The translations under genes and the position numbers were made by a program. 64,000 nt of DNA from Gloeobacter violaceus PCC 7421 (GTDB lineage Bacteria > Cyanobacteriota > Cyanobacteriia > Gloeobacterales > Gloeobacteraceae). Under the pieces are notes generated by a model, which saw only the letters and a list, made by a program, of their open reading frames with translations, had not been told where the DNA came from and searched no databases. The DNA is taken from contig NC_005125.1 in NCBI RefSeq assembly GCF_000011385.1, positions 744,001 through 808,000 on the forward strand, read 5' to 3'. Shown here one piece after another: positions 8,027-16,720 of this stretch (positions are counted from its first letter, which is position 1; every line of letters starts with the position of its first letter).

Positions 8027-8946
8027 ATGCTCTCTATGGTCCGGTTGCTCTTTTGTTCGATGCTTGCTTTGTCGCTTGCGGGTCCTTTGGCGCCGCCGCT
8101 CTTGGCCCAGGAGCCGAAGGCGGCTTCCAACCCCGAATTGAAGGCTTATCAAGTCAAAGTGCGCGACCGGGTGTTGGAGTACTGGCAGCCGCCCGATATC
8201 GACAGCGACACCCGTCTGCAAGTGCTCGTGCGGGTCGACCGCGACGGCAAGGTGAGCAAACGCGAGGTCAAGACCCTGGGAGATGCTCCTCCTTCCAAGG
8301 CGGCCGAAGAAGCGGTGCTCGACGCCATCGGCCGCGCCCAGCCGTTCCCGACGGTACCGCCGAACGTGGCGCCCTTCTATGTCGAGGTGCGCTTCAACCT
8401 CAAAGTGGCCGCCAAGACCCTGCCCACCCCCAGGTGCTACCCGGTGGCGACGTTCATCGATCTGCCCGCCGAGCAGCAACCCGCCGTCAAATCGGCCATC
8501 ACCAACCTCACCGGGTTACTGCGCGACAGTGTCGGCGAGAAAGAAATTTTTAGCATCGTAGACGATCGCGCCAAGGCGGACTTGCTGATCGAAGCGTCGA
8601 GCGATCCAACGATGGCGCGCAACGACAAGACCAGCTTCATCGGCAGCTACACCGTCAACGAAGCCCTCACCACCGGCACCGCGCGTCTCGGCCTAAAAAT
8701 AGAGCGGGCGCAGATCTCAGTTCTGAGCAACTCAGCCTCAATGCGATGCAGCTGTTGGGCCGCAGTCTGGGCCTACCCAGCGCGGGAGGCACTGCCGATT
8801 CGATCATGTCGGAGGCGCGGCTGGCGCCGCGGCTGACCCCGGAGCAACTGCGCATCGCCTCCGACACGGTCAAGGGAGCAGGTTGCACCCCCCAGACTGC
8901 CCAGCGCGGCTTCCAGATAAAAACCGCCGACGCGGGAACCAAGTAA
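8027..8946 (+). pseudogene. TonB-like / degenerate matrixin protein, frameshifted
   Basis: The first frame encodes a signal peptide (MVRLLFCSMLALSLA) and a TonB C-terminal-like domain (YQVKVRDRVLEYWQPPD, VLVRVDRDGKVSKREVK, FPTVPPNVAPFYVEVRFNL). It then becomes nonsense after A5 at 8695-8699 and runs to 8836. Reading on in the -1 frame (8700-8946) gives a sensible tail: DLSSEQLSLNAMQLLGRSLG and GLPSAGGTADSIMS, ending at 8946. One extra A would restore a single frame of about 306 residues. The tail lines up with a matrixin zinc-protease domain but has lost every active-site residue. Start is ATG 8027 or 8036; ATG 7988 is also in frame. A sequencing error is possible. Confidence 0.65.
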
Positions 8947-8952
8947 TACCCC

Positions 8953-9708
8953 ATGGACTCCGGGGCGCTCTGGCAGGATCTGGGCTGGCAGCCGGATACG
9001 CTCCAAGCCCGCAGCTTCGAGCGGCTCTACGCACTGGTGCTCGCGGGCAACACCCGGCTCAACCTCACCCGCATCACAGGGCGCGAGGAATTCTGGGAGA
9101 AGCACCTGTTCGACTCCCTGCGCGGGCTCGCCGCATTTCAAGATCAAAAAGAACCGAGCCTCATCGACATCGGCACCGGCGCCGGCTTTCCAGGGCTGCC
9201 TATCGCGATCGCCCACCCCGACTGGTACGTGGTGCTCGTCGATTCGGTGCGCAAAAAAATTGCCTTTGTGCTCTCAACCATCCAGGCTCTGGGACTCACC
9301 AACGCCCAGGCCCTCACCGGTCGGGCCGAGGATCTGGCCCATCGGCGCGAGCACCGCGAAAGTTACGATCTGGCGGTGCTCAGGGCCGTGGCCCAGGCCA
9401 ACGTTTGTGCGGAGTACGCTCTGCCGTTTGTCAAGCTGGGCGGTGCGGCGGTGCTTTACCGGGGCAACTGGGAGGTGCAGGAGGAGGTGGAACTGGCCCG
9501 GGCCTGCCGGGCGCTGGGCGGGGAGATTGTCGAAGTGGACGCCTTCGAGCTGCCGGTGAGCCGGGCGGTGCGCCACTGCGTCGTGATTCGCAAAACCGGC
9601 CCGGGGCTCAGGGTATTCCCGCGCCCGGCGGGCTTGCCCACACAACATCCCCTCGGAGCCATCGAAGGGGCCCCGAGGGTCGAATCGGAGGAGCCGGAGG
9701 AGCCTTAG
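8953..9708 (+). CDS. rsmG: 16S rRNA (guanine527-N7)-methyltransferase
   Basis: Methylates G527 in the 530 loop of 16S rRNA using SAM. The 251-residue protein has the RsmG N-terminal helical part (LYALVLAGNTRLNLTRI), the Rossmann motif LIDIGTGAGFPGLPIAIA, DSVRKKIAFVLSTI and AVLRAVAQANV. The C-terminal 20 residues are acidic and variable. It overlaps the end of the convergent lexA by 4 bases. Loss of rsmG gives low-level streptomycin resistance in other bacteria. Confidence 0.93.
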   Translation: MDSGALWQDLGWQPDTLQARSFERLYALVLAGNTRLNLTRITGREEFWEKHLFDSLRGLAAFQDQKEPSLIDIGTGAGFPGLPIAIAHPDWYVVLVDSVRKKIAFVLSTIQALGLTNAQALTGRAEDLAHRREHRESYDLAVLRAVAQANVCAEYALPFVKLGGAAVLYRGNWEVQEEVELARACRALGGEIVEVDAFELPVSRAVRHCVVIRKTGPGLRVFPRPAGLPTQHPLGAIEGAPRVESEEPEEP

Positions 9709-10280
9709 TACTTGCGCACCAGGCCGACGACTACCCCCAACACCTCCAGGCCGCTGGCCGGGTGGATGGGGGAGTAGCGGCTGTTGGCGGGCTCCAGCCA
9801 GGTCTGCTGGTTGCGGCGGCGCAAGGTTTTGAGGGTCATCTCGCCGTCGACCCGGGCGATGACCACATCGCCGTCGGCCGCCCGCCGGTTCTGGTTGACC
9901 ACGACGATGTCGCCCTCGAAGATGCCCGCTTCTATCATCGAGTCGCCCTTGACCCGCAGCAAAAAAGTGCCGGTGCGCTCTTCGACCAGGTATTCGTCGA
10001 GGGACATGCGGCTGTTGAGCAAGTCCTCTTCGACGGTCACCGGCGAACCGGCAGGAACCCGGTTTTCGAGGAGTGGAATTCCCAACAGGTCGGGGTCGAT
10101 GTAGTAGCGATTGCCCTGGGCCTTGAGATAACCCATCTGTTCGAGCAACTGCAACCAGCGGTAGACCGTGGTGCGGTGCTGGTCAAGCTCTTGGGCGAGG
10201 GTGCGAATTGGGGGCAGCGGCGTCGAGCCGTAGGTTTCGATCAGTTGCTGCAGAAATTCTTTCTGGCGGAGCGTAATCAT
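9705..10280 (-). CDS. lexA: LexA repressor
   Basis: SOS-type transcriptional repressor. From ATG 10280 (MITLRQKEFLQQL) the 191-residue protein has a winged helix-turn-helix (TLAQELDQHRTTVYRWLQLL, residues 28-47) and an S24 autocleavage domain with scissile Ala77-Gly78 (RVPAGSP), Ser114 in KGDSMIEAG and Lys151 in EMTLKTL, so the self-cleavage machinery is complete. ATG 10334 would add 18 atypical residues and is rejected. A candidate operator, GAAC-N4-GTCC, lies at 10292-10303, directly before the start, and suggests autoregulation. Confidence 0.93.
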   Translation of the reverse strand: MITLRQKEFLQQLIETYGSTPLPPIRTLAQELDQHRTTVYRWLQLLEQMGYLKAQGNRYYIDPDLLGIPLLENRVPAGSPVTVEEDLLNSRMSLDEYLVEERTGTFLLRVKGDSMIEAGIFEGDIVVVNQNRRAADGDVVIARVDGEMTLKTLRRRNQQTWLEPANSRYSPIHPASGLEVLGVVVGLVRKY

Positions 10281-10291
10281 GGTTGTACGAT

Positions 10292-10303
10292 GAACACCTG
10301 TCC
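10292..10303. promoter_or_regulatory. Candidate LexA box upstream of lexA
   Basis: Reads GAAC-ACCT-GTCC on the + strand, an imperfect GWAC-N4-GTWC palindrome like the LexA boxes known from other cyanobacteria. The same layout (GTAC-N4-GTCC) recurs over the -35 of the Rad52-like gene at 11190-11201. Confidence 0.5.
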
Positions 10304-10447
10304 ACAGTTTGGCATTGTCCGGGCACAGGCGCAAGTGTTCACCCGAACTTCAGCTCTATACCCGTTCTTCGAGTCAGGATCGCCGCCTCGACAGACCGGT
10401 CAAACCCCTAAAATGGCCCTTGGCCTATTACACATCGGAGAGCCCAA

Positions 10448-10897
10448 GTGGAACGGACATTCATTGCCATCAAACCCGACGGTGTCCAGCGCGGTCTGGT
10501 GGGAGAAATTTTGCAGCGCTTCGAGCGGCGCGGTTTTAAACTGGTCGGCCTCAAATTGATGCAGGTGAGCGAAGCCTTGGCCCAAAAACACTACGCCGAA
10601 CACAAAGAACGCCCCTTTTTTGGGGGGCTGGTGGCGTTTATCACGTCCTCGCCGGTGGTGGCGGTGGTGCTCGAAGGCAAAGGGGTGGTGGCGACGGCCC
10701 GGGCGATGATGGGTGTCACCAACCCGCTCAATTCTCCCCTGGGCACTATCCGGGGCGACTACGGCATCGACATCGGCCGCAATATCATCCATGGCTCCGA
10801 CAGCCTCGAATCGGCCGAGCGCGAAATCGCCCTCTGGTTTGCCCCCGCAGAATTGCTCGAATGGCAGGCCACCCTCGGAAGCTGGGTCTACGAATAG
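10448..10897 (+). CDS. ndk: Nucleoside diphosphate kinase
   Basis: Transfers the gamma-phosphate of ATP to other NDPs through a phosphohistidine. The 149-residue protein has the normal length and the signature [19 protein letters not shown], the active-site [16 protein letters not shown] with the catalytic His, and the C-terminal WVYE. Initiates at GTG 10448 with a GGAGAG 6 bases upstream. Ends 5 bases before the convergent tatA. Confidence 0.97.
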   Translation: MERTFIAIKPDGVQRGLVGEILQRFERRGFKLVGLKLMQVSEALAQKHYAEHKERPFFGGLVAFITSSPVVAVVLEGKGVVATARAMMGVTNPLNSPLGTIRGDYGIDIGRNIIHGSDSLESAEREIALWFAPAELLEWQATLGSWVYE

Positions 10898-10902
10898 CGC
10901 CT

Positions 10903-11121
10903 CTACGAGTCCTTGCCCGAGGGCAGGCTCTGGGGAGGATTGGGGGCGGTTTCTTTGGAGGCGCTCTGCTGTGGGGCCGGTTCGTCGCTCACGCCGCTTT
11001 TGAAGCCGCGGATCGCCTTGCCCAGAGCGCTCCCCATCTCCGGCAGCTTCTTGGGGCCAAAAATCAACAGGGCAATCACGCCAATCACCAGAATTTCCGG
11101 CAGACCGAGACCAAAAGGCAT
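10903..11121 (-). CDS. tatA: Sec-independent translocase protein TatA
   Basis: Pore-forming subunit of the twin-arginine export system in the cytoplasmic membrane. The 72-residue protein has one N-terminal transmembrane helix (LPEILVIGVIALLIF), the hinge FGPKKLPEMG, an amphipathic helix (SALGKAIRGFKSGV) and a charged, proline-rich tail. No tatC is in the window. Confidence 0.95.
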   Translation of the reverse strand: MPFGLGLPEILVIGVIALLIFGPKKLPEMGSALGKAIRGFKSGVSDEPAPQQSASKETAPNPPQSLPSGKDS

Positions 11122-11187
11122 AAAACACTCTTTGATTCGACGCCCTTATTCTGGCATGTCCCCCCGACGTCGCGATCCATCGCCAGG

Positions 11188-11216
11188 TTGTACAAAGGTC
11201 CACAATGCGCTACAAT
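11188..11216 (+). promoter_or_regulatory. Promoter with overlapping LexA-like box
   Basis: TTGTAC at 11188-11193 and TACAAT at 11211-11216 are spaced by exactly 17 bases, a good sigma-70 promoter 28 bases ahead of the Rad52-like gene. GTAC-AAAG-GTCC (11190-11201) overlaps the -35 and matches the box in front of lexA in form. Confidence 0.6.
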
Positions 11217-11243
11217 ATGGACAAGTGAACACAGCGTGATCCT

Positions 11244-12011
11244 ATGGAACGCGAAATTGCCAGTCTTGCTTTGGTCGAACCGTTGATCGACAAGGTGCAG
11301 ATCAAGGCCCAGGCCCTCAGCAGCGACCAGAGCCGGGCGATGGCCGTGGCTTACCTCGAAGCGCGCGATGTCGCCCAGCGCCTCGACGATGTGTGCGGTC
11401 CGCAAAGCTGGTCGGATACTTATCAGTTGTTGCAGGCGGGGCCGTCGGAGTGGGTGGTGGAGTGCCGCCTGAGCGTCCACCCGCCGGGCGAGGGCGCCCG
11501 CCCGGTGACCAAGTGCGACGTGGGCCTGGGCGAAGATGCCAAGGCCGCCTACTCCGACGCCTTCAAGCGGGCGGCGGTCAAATTCGGCCTCGGCCGATTT
11601 CTCTACACCCTGCCCAAAGTCTGGGGCGATTACGACAGCGCCAAGCGCCGCTTCAGCGAGCCCGCGGCGGTGCGTGCCCAGATGCTTGCCGCTTTTAGCG
11701 GTCGGCCGGAAGGGGGGGCTTCTCCCAGTACCGTCGCCAAAGAATCCCCCCACCTGAGCGAGAAGCAACTCCACTGGCTCAGCGAGGATCTGCTGCGTCG
11801 TCCGGGCGTTGAGGCGTTGTTTGTCGAGCACTTCGAGAAGATCGAAAGCCTCTCCAAGGCAAAGCGCGCCCTGGGCTACTTGCTCAGCGAGACCAAAGGC
11901 GACCTGCGCCCGCGCTTCGAGCGGGTCGGCACCACCGAGGAGTGGCGCAAATACATCGACGCGGCCAAGCAGCTACCCATAGCACTACCGGTAGCCGCTA
12001 CCGGCGTGTGA
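11244..12011 (+). CDS. Rad52/Rad22-family (DdrA/Sak-like) strand-annealing protein
   Basis: The N-terminal half of this 255-residue protein has the Rad52/22 fold signature: AVAYLEARDVAQRLDDVCGP, WVVECRLSV, VTKCDVGLGEDAKAAYSDAF and KRAAVKFGLGRFLYTLPK. Members bind single-stranded DNA ends and promote annealing in DNA repair. The C-terminal part (about 165-255) is a variable extension with no recognised domain. The LexA-like box on its promoter suggests damage induction (inference). It is a lone chromosomal gene, not flanked by phage genes. Confidence 0.85.
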   Translation: MEREIASLALVEPLIDKVQIKAQALSSDQSRAMAVAYLEARDVAQRLDDVCGPQSWSDTYQLLQAGPSEWVVECRLSVHPPGEGARPVTKCDVGLGEDAKAAYSDAFKRAAVKFGLGRFLYTLPKVWGDYDSAKRRFSEPAAVRAQMLAAFSGRPEGGASPSTVAKESPHLSEKQLHWLSEDLLRRPGVEALFVEHFEKIESLSKAKRALGYLLSETKGDLRPRFERVGTTEEWRKYIDAAKQLPIALPVAATGV

Positions 12012-12047
12012 GATCTCGTACTTTTACGCCTTTATGAGGTCAATGCC

Positions 12048-12458
12048 ATGTTCAAAAAACTGAGTCCCAACCTGTTTGTCGAGGACGTGGGCCGCGCGCT
12101 CGATTTTTACGAGACGGTGCTTGGCTTCAAGCGCCTGATGACGCTTCCCGAGCAGGCCCCCTTCGCCTGGGGGCTGGTGCAGGCAGGCGGCGTCGAGCTG
12201 ATGTTCCAGTCCTTCGGGAGCCTGGAGGAAGACCCGCTGCCCATCGAAGGCCGACAGGCGGGCGGGACGCTCAACCTCTACATCGAAGTCGAAGATATCG
12301 ATGCACTCTACGAGAAATTGCGCACGCAAGTCTCGGTTGTGCGCGAACCGAACACAACTTTTTACGGCATGCGCGAATTTTTGATGCTCGACCCCAACGG
12401 CTATCTGCTTACCTTCGCCCAGCCGGTCGAACCGGCTGGCGCCCCGGCCGGGGGGTAA
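12048..12458 (+). CDS. Glyoxalase/bleomycin-resistance (VOC) fold protein
   Basis: The 136-residue protein consists of two beta-alpha-beta-beta-beta units typical of the vicinal oxygen chelate superfamily: NLFVEDVGRALDFYETVLGF, GGVELMFQSFGSL, LNLYIEVEDIDALYEKL and [20 protein letters not shown]. The late Glu of the usual metal site is not obvious, so the reaction cannot be named. Its 3' end overlaps the convergent FG-GAP gene by 50 bases. Confidence 0.85.
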   Translation: MFKKLSPNLFVEDVGRALDFYETVLGFKRLMTLPEQAPFAWGLVQAGGVELMFQSFGSLEEDPLPIEGRQAGGTLNLYIEVEDIDALYEKLRTQVSVVREPNTTFYGMREFLMLDPNGYLLTFAQPVEPAGAPAGG

Positions 12459-13800
12459 CCGTAAAGTTGCCCGCACTGGTGGCATTGCCCGCCGGGGTGG
12501 TGACCACGATCTTGCCGGTGGTCGCCCCCCGGGGTACGCGCACCTGGATCTGGGTGGCGGAGAGCACCGCAAAGGAGCGGGCGCCCGCTCCGCCAAAAGT
12601 CACGGCGCTCGCGCCGGTGAAGTTGGTGCCGGTGATCGTGACGAGCGTGCCCACTGGACCGGAGGTGGGGCTAAAGCCGGCGATGGTCGGTAGGGCCACC
12701 TCGGTGTTGATCAGCACCGAGACGTTGTCGGAGTCGCTGTTGGCGGTGAGCAACTCCAGGTCGCCGTCGCCGTCGAGATCCCCGGCAGTGATCGAGCGCG
12801 GCTCGCTACCGACGGCGAAGTTGACCGCCGGGCTCAGCACGGCGTTGCCGTTGTTGAGGAGCACCGAGACGGTTCCAGATTCCTGATTGGCCGTCGCCAC
12901 GTCCAGGTCGCCGTCGCCGTCGAGATCGCCCGCGACAACCGCGCGCGGGTTGACATCGACCGTCACGGTCTGGCTGACGGCGAAGGTGCCGTTCCCGGCG
13001 TTCTTGAGTACGGAGAGGTTGGTGGCAAAGCGGTTGGCCACCGCCAGATCCAGGTCGCCGTCACCGTCGAGGTCGGCGGGAGTCAGGGCTCTGGCCCCCT
13101 CGCCGGTGGCGATCGTCTGGTTGAGGGTGAAGCTTGCCGCCCCATTGTTGAAAAGTACCGATACGTCGTTCGAGAAGCGGTTGGAGGTGGCTAGGTCCAG
13201 ATCGCCGTCGCCGTCGAAATCCCCGCGGGTGAGGCCAAACGGGCCGTCTCCAACGCCAAATTCACTACCGACTGTGAAGTTGGCGCTGCCGTTGTTGGGC
13301 AAAATGGTGACGCTGTCGTCGAAGCGGTTGGCGATGGCGAGGTCCAGATCGCCGTCATCGTCAAAGTCGCCTGTCACCATAAAAAACGGATCCTCGCGCA
13401 AGCTCACGACCTGCGAAGCGGTAAAAATGGCGCTGCCGTTGTTTTTGAGGATCGTCAAGTCGTCGGAGAGGCGATTGGCCGCGGCGATATCCAGATCGCC
13501 GTCGCCGTCCAGATCGCCCACGGCGATGGTCTCCGGTGAATCGCCCACCGGCACGAAGCGGGCCGGGGCAAAAGTCGCGTCGCCGTTGTTGATGAGAATC
13601 GAGACGTCGTCGGAATCCTGGGTGGCTGCTACTACATCGAGATCGCCGTCGCCATCGAGATCGCCCGTCAAAGCGGTCCCCGGGTACAGCCCCACCGGAA
13701 TGTTGCGGGCCGGGGCAAAATTCACCTGGGCGCGCAAAGCCGGGGCTTGGATCACCAGCGAAGCCGCGAGTCCCAGTCCCATCCACCAGAGGTTTCTCAT
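12409..13800 (-). CDS. Secreted FG-GAP (VCBS) seven-repeat protein with IPT/TIG domain
   Basis: The 463-residue protein has a signal peptide (ending PALRAQ, about residue 25) and seven repeats of about 57 residues, each with the calcium-binding core [10 protein letters not shown] and a following VSVLLNNG-type strand. Seven such repeats make an integrin-alpha-like beta-propeller. A C-terminal IPT/TIG Ig-like domain follows (about 372-455: [20 protein letters not shown]). It probably acts at the cell surface or outside the cell as a binding or adhesive protein; the ligand is unknown. The repeats are close at nucleotide level, implying recent duplication or conversion. Confidence 0.88.
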
Positions 13801-14076
13801 AACGGTATCTCCAGGAAGCGAATAGCTATAGACAGTACAGGCAACGTTTTCGCTTACCGTGTATCATTCAACACACAAATCCGCTTGGCCGACGGTATAC
13901 CCACACCACGTACCGCGGACGTTAAAGTTGCCGCAGTGCCGGACCCGTGCACTGGATCTGGATGTCAAAAAGCGGACATCGATTGGGTGTTTGCCGAGCA
14001 CCGGCCCGCTATCCCGGACTGCATAGCGGTCGGCGGCGGGTGCTATCTTGAAGGCAAGCCGTTCAAGCGACCCGCG
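13801..14076. other. Intergenic region, nothing recognised
   Basis: 276 bases between the divergent FG-GAP and ycf3 genes. Open frames run through it but start at no plausible site. Both promoters must lie here; none stands out. Confidence 0.4.
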
Positions 14077-14592
14077 ATGCCCAGAAATCAGCGCAACGAC
14101 AACTTTATCGACAAGAGCTTTACGGTCATGGCCGACATGATCTTGCAGATGATGCCGGTCAAGCGTCAGGCCAAAGAGGCGTTCGCCTACTACCGCGACG
14201 GGATGGCGGCCCAGGCCGACGGCGACTATGCCGAGGCGCTCGAATATTACAACGAAGCGCTCAAGCTCGAAGAGGACGCCTACGACCGCTCGTTTATTCA
14301 CTACAACATCGGGCTCATCCACGCCGCCAACGGTGCCCACGACGTGGCACTGGACTACTACGACAAGGCCCTCGAAGAAAACCCGCGCCTGCCGCAGGCC
14401 CTCAACAACATTGCGGTCATCCACCATTTTCGCGGCGCCAAGGTCGAAGAAGAGGGGCAGCCCGAGCAGGCGGAGGAGCACTACGCCAAAGCCGCCGCCG
14501 CCTGGATCCGCGCGGTGCGCCTCGCTCCCGACAACTACATCGAAGCGCAGAACTGGCTGAAGACCACCGGCCGCTTCGAGCTGCTCTACTAG
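14077..14592 (+). CDS. ycf3: Photosystem I assembly protein Ycf3
   Basis: The 171-residue TPR protein is needed to assemble PSI subunits at the photosynthetic membrane. ATG 14077 gives the typical N-terminus ([20 protein letters not shown]). Three TPRs follow at about 36-69, 73-106 and 120-153 ([59 protein letters not shown]). In frame the ORF stays open 330 bases further upstream, but that part looks non-coding. serS starts 13 bases downstream, so the two are likely co-transcribed. Confidence 0.95.
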
Positions 14593-14605
14593 ACGGATCT
14601 GCGCG

Positions 14606-15895
14606 GTGCTCGACCCCAAACTGTTGCGCGACGATCCCGCCAAGCTCATCGAACGGCTCAACACCCGCGGCGGCGACTTTACCGAAGTGATTGAACAACT
14701 GGTGGCCCTGGATTCCCAGCGGCGGGCCAGCCAGACCGCATTCAACCGCGCCCAGGCCGAGGGCAACCAGATTGGCAAGCAGGTGGGCGAACGGCTGCGC
14801 CGGGGTACTGCCGTCGGCGACCCCGAGGTGCTCGCCCTCAAGCAGCGGGGAATCGATCTCAAAGCCACCCTCGCCCTACTGCAGGATCAAGAGCGCGAGC
14901 TTGCCGAGCGCTTCGCGGCACTGTTGCCGACTTTGCCCAACGTGCCCCGCCCCGAGGTACCGATCGGCAAAGACGAAAACGACAACCGCGAGATGCGCTT
15001 CTGGGGCACCCCCCCTATCTTCGATTTTGAGCCGGCGGCCCACTGGGATCTGGGCGAACGGTTGGGACTGATGAATTTCGCGCGGGCAACCCTGGTGGCC
15101 CAGGCCCGCTTTGTGACCCTGATGGGCGACGGGGCGCTGCTGGAGCGCGCTTTGATCGCTTTTATGCTCGATCGCCACCGCGCCCACGGCTATATCGAAA
15201 TTCTGCCTCCATACCTGGTCAACACCGCTTCGATGACTGGGACCGGACAGTTGCCCAAATTTGCCGAGGACAGCTTCCGCTGCCGGGACGACGATCTGTG
15301 GCTGATTCCAACGGCGGAGGTGCCGGTCACCAACCTCTACCGAGACGAAATCCTGACAGACATGCAGTTGCCCATTCACCACTGCGCCTTTACCCCCTGC
15401 TTCCGGCGCGAGGCGGGCAGCTACGGCCGCGACACCCGGGGACTTATTCGCCTGCATCAGTTTCACAAAGTCGAACTGGTCAAATTCTGCCGCCCGGAGC
15501 ATTCGCCCACCGAGCACGAAAAACTGGTGGCCGACGCCGAGGATGTGCTGCAGCAACTGGAACTGCCCTACCGGGTCATCGAGCTGTGTACCGGGGATCT
15601 GGGCTTTGGCGCCGCCCGTTGCTTCGATCTGGAGGTGTGGCTACCCAGCCAGAACCGCTACCGCGAAATTTCCTCCTGCTCGAACTTCGAAGATTTTCAG
15701 GCCCGCCGCGCCAATCTGCGCTTCAAAGCGCCCGACAAAAAAGGCACCGAGTTCGTCCACACCCTCAACGGCTCGGGATTGGCCGTCGGGCGTACCTTCG
15801 CCGCCATTCTCGAAAATTACCAGAACCGCGACGGCACAGTGCGCGTGCCCGAAGCCCTGAAACCTTACGTGCGCAGGGACGTGCTCAGCCGGTAA
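14606..15895 (+). CDS. serS: Seryl-tRNA synthetase
   Basis: Class II aminoacyl-tRNA synthetase of normal length (429 residues). Starts at GTG 14606 ([14 protein letters not shown]). The N-terminal coiled-coil arm spans about 35-100. Class II motifs: [33 protein letters not shown] (motif 2) and [20 protein letters not shown] (motif 3). Serine-site residues TAEVPVTN and [15 protein letters not shown] are present, so the enzyme looks fully functional. Confidence 0.97.
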   Translation: MLDPKLLRDDPAKLIERLNTRGGDFTEVIEQLVALDSQRRASQTAFNRAQAEGNQIGKQVGERLRRGTAVGDPEVLALKQRGIDLKATLALLQDQERELAERFAALLPTLPNVPRPEVPIGKDENDNREMRFWGTPPIFDFEPAAHWDLGERLGLMNFARATLVAQARFVTLMGDGALLERALIAFMLDRHRAHGYIEILPPYLVNTASMTGTGQLPKFAEDSFRCRDDDLWLIPTAEVPVTNLYRDEILTDMQLPIHHCAFTPCFRREAGSYGRDTRGLIRLHQFHKVELVKFCRPEHSPTEHEKLVADAEDVLQQLELPYRVIELCTGDLGFGAARCFDLEVWLPSQNRYREISSCSNFEDFQARRANLRFKAPDKKGTEFVHTLNGSGLAVGRTFAAILENYQNRDGTVRVPEALKPYVRRDVLSR

Positions 15896-16000
15896 GCCAA
15901 GGAACGACTGCCCGCTCACCCCGGCTGTCGCCGCACTCTAGAATCCAGCCCCTCCTGATCGATACAATCGTCGGTATTGTCCGGGAGTGCTGTCTTGTCA

Positions 16001-16591
16001 ATGCCGGTGCTGGTCTTCGACTTGATGGATACGGTGATTGTCGATCCGTTCTACCGGGAGGTGCCGGTTTATCTGGGCACCAGCCTCGACGAGCTCATTC
16101 AAGTCAAACACCCCACCAGCTGGCTCGAGTTCGAGACGGGGCTGACCGACGAAATGAGCTTTCTGGCGCGCTTCTACCGGGAGGACACGGGCTTGAAGTT
16201 ATTCTCTCCGGAAGAATTTAAGCAAATATTTTTCTCTGCCTACCGGTTTGTGGACGGCATCGAAACGTTGTTGGCCACTCTCAAAGCGAACGACCAAAAG
16301 CTCTGGGTGCTCTCCAATTACAGCAACTGGGTTTTGCAGGCGCGCGAACTGCTGCAACTGGACCGCTTCTTCGAGGGCTACTGCGTCTCCTGCGACACAG
16401 GCCACCGCAAACCCAGTCCGGGGGCGTACCGGGCTTTGATGGCAAGTACCGGTGCTGCGCAGCATCTGCTCATCGACGACCGGCCCGCCAACGTCGAGGG
16501 TGCCCTCCAGGCGGGCATGGACGCCATCTTGTTCACCGACACTGACGCTCTGCGCCGCCAGTTGCACTCCCGCGGCATCCTGGGGGGATAA
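16001..16591 (+). CDS. HAD-superfamily (subfamily IA) hydrolase
   Basis: The 196-residue protein carries HAD motif I in an altered form (VFDLMDTV, nucleophile Asp then Asp three on), motif II VLSNYSN, motif III Lys in HRKPSPGAYR and motif IV IDDRPANVEGA. Haloacid dehalogenase-like phosphatases of this size act on small phosphorylated metabolites; the substrate cannot be read. ATG 16001 begins at the conserved strand and has GGGAG upstream. Confidence 0.85.
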   Translation: MPVLVFDLMDTVIVDPFYREVPVYLGTSLDELIQVKHPTSWLEFETGLTDEMSFLARFYREDTGLKLFSPEEFKQIFFSAYRFVDGIETLLATLKANDQKLWVLSNYSNWVLQARELLQLDRFFEGYCVSCDTGHRKPSPGAYRALMASTGAAQHLLIDDRPANVEGALQAGMDAILFTDTDALRRQLHSRGILGG

Positions 16592-16720
16592 ATCACTGCT
16601 TGACGGTGTGCTTCTCCGGCCGGCACCCGCATTGCAGGGTAAGCTGAGGAGTCGATAGACAGTCTCTTCCCCGCTGCCGTCTCCAGATCCAACGTCTGTT
16701 CCGCTCGTGTTCTAGATAGC

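Noticed and set aside
10337-10348. GTTC-ACCC-GAAC palindrome upstream of lexA as a LexA box
   Set aside because: The half-sites are in the reverse orientation to known GWAC-N4-GTWC boxes; the site at 10292-10303 fits better. It may still be another regulator's site.
12467-13825. Regularly spaced repeats resembling a CRISPR array, and Ser/Pro/Arg-rich frames on the + strand
   Set aside because: Spacing of 170-175 bases and the encoded [10 protein letters not shown] units show FG-GAP coding repeats; the + strand frames are shadows.
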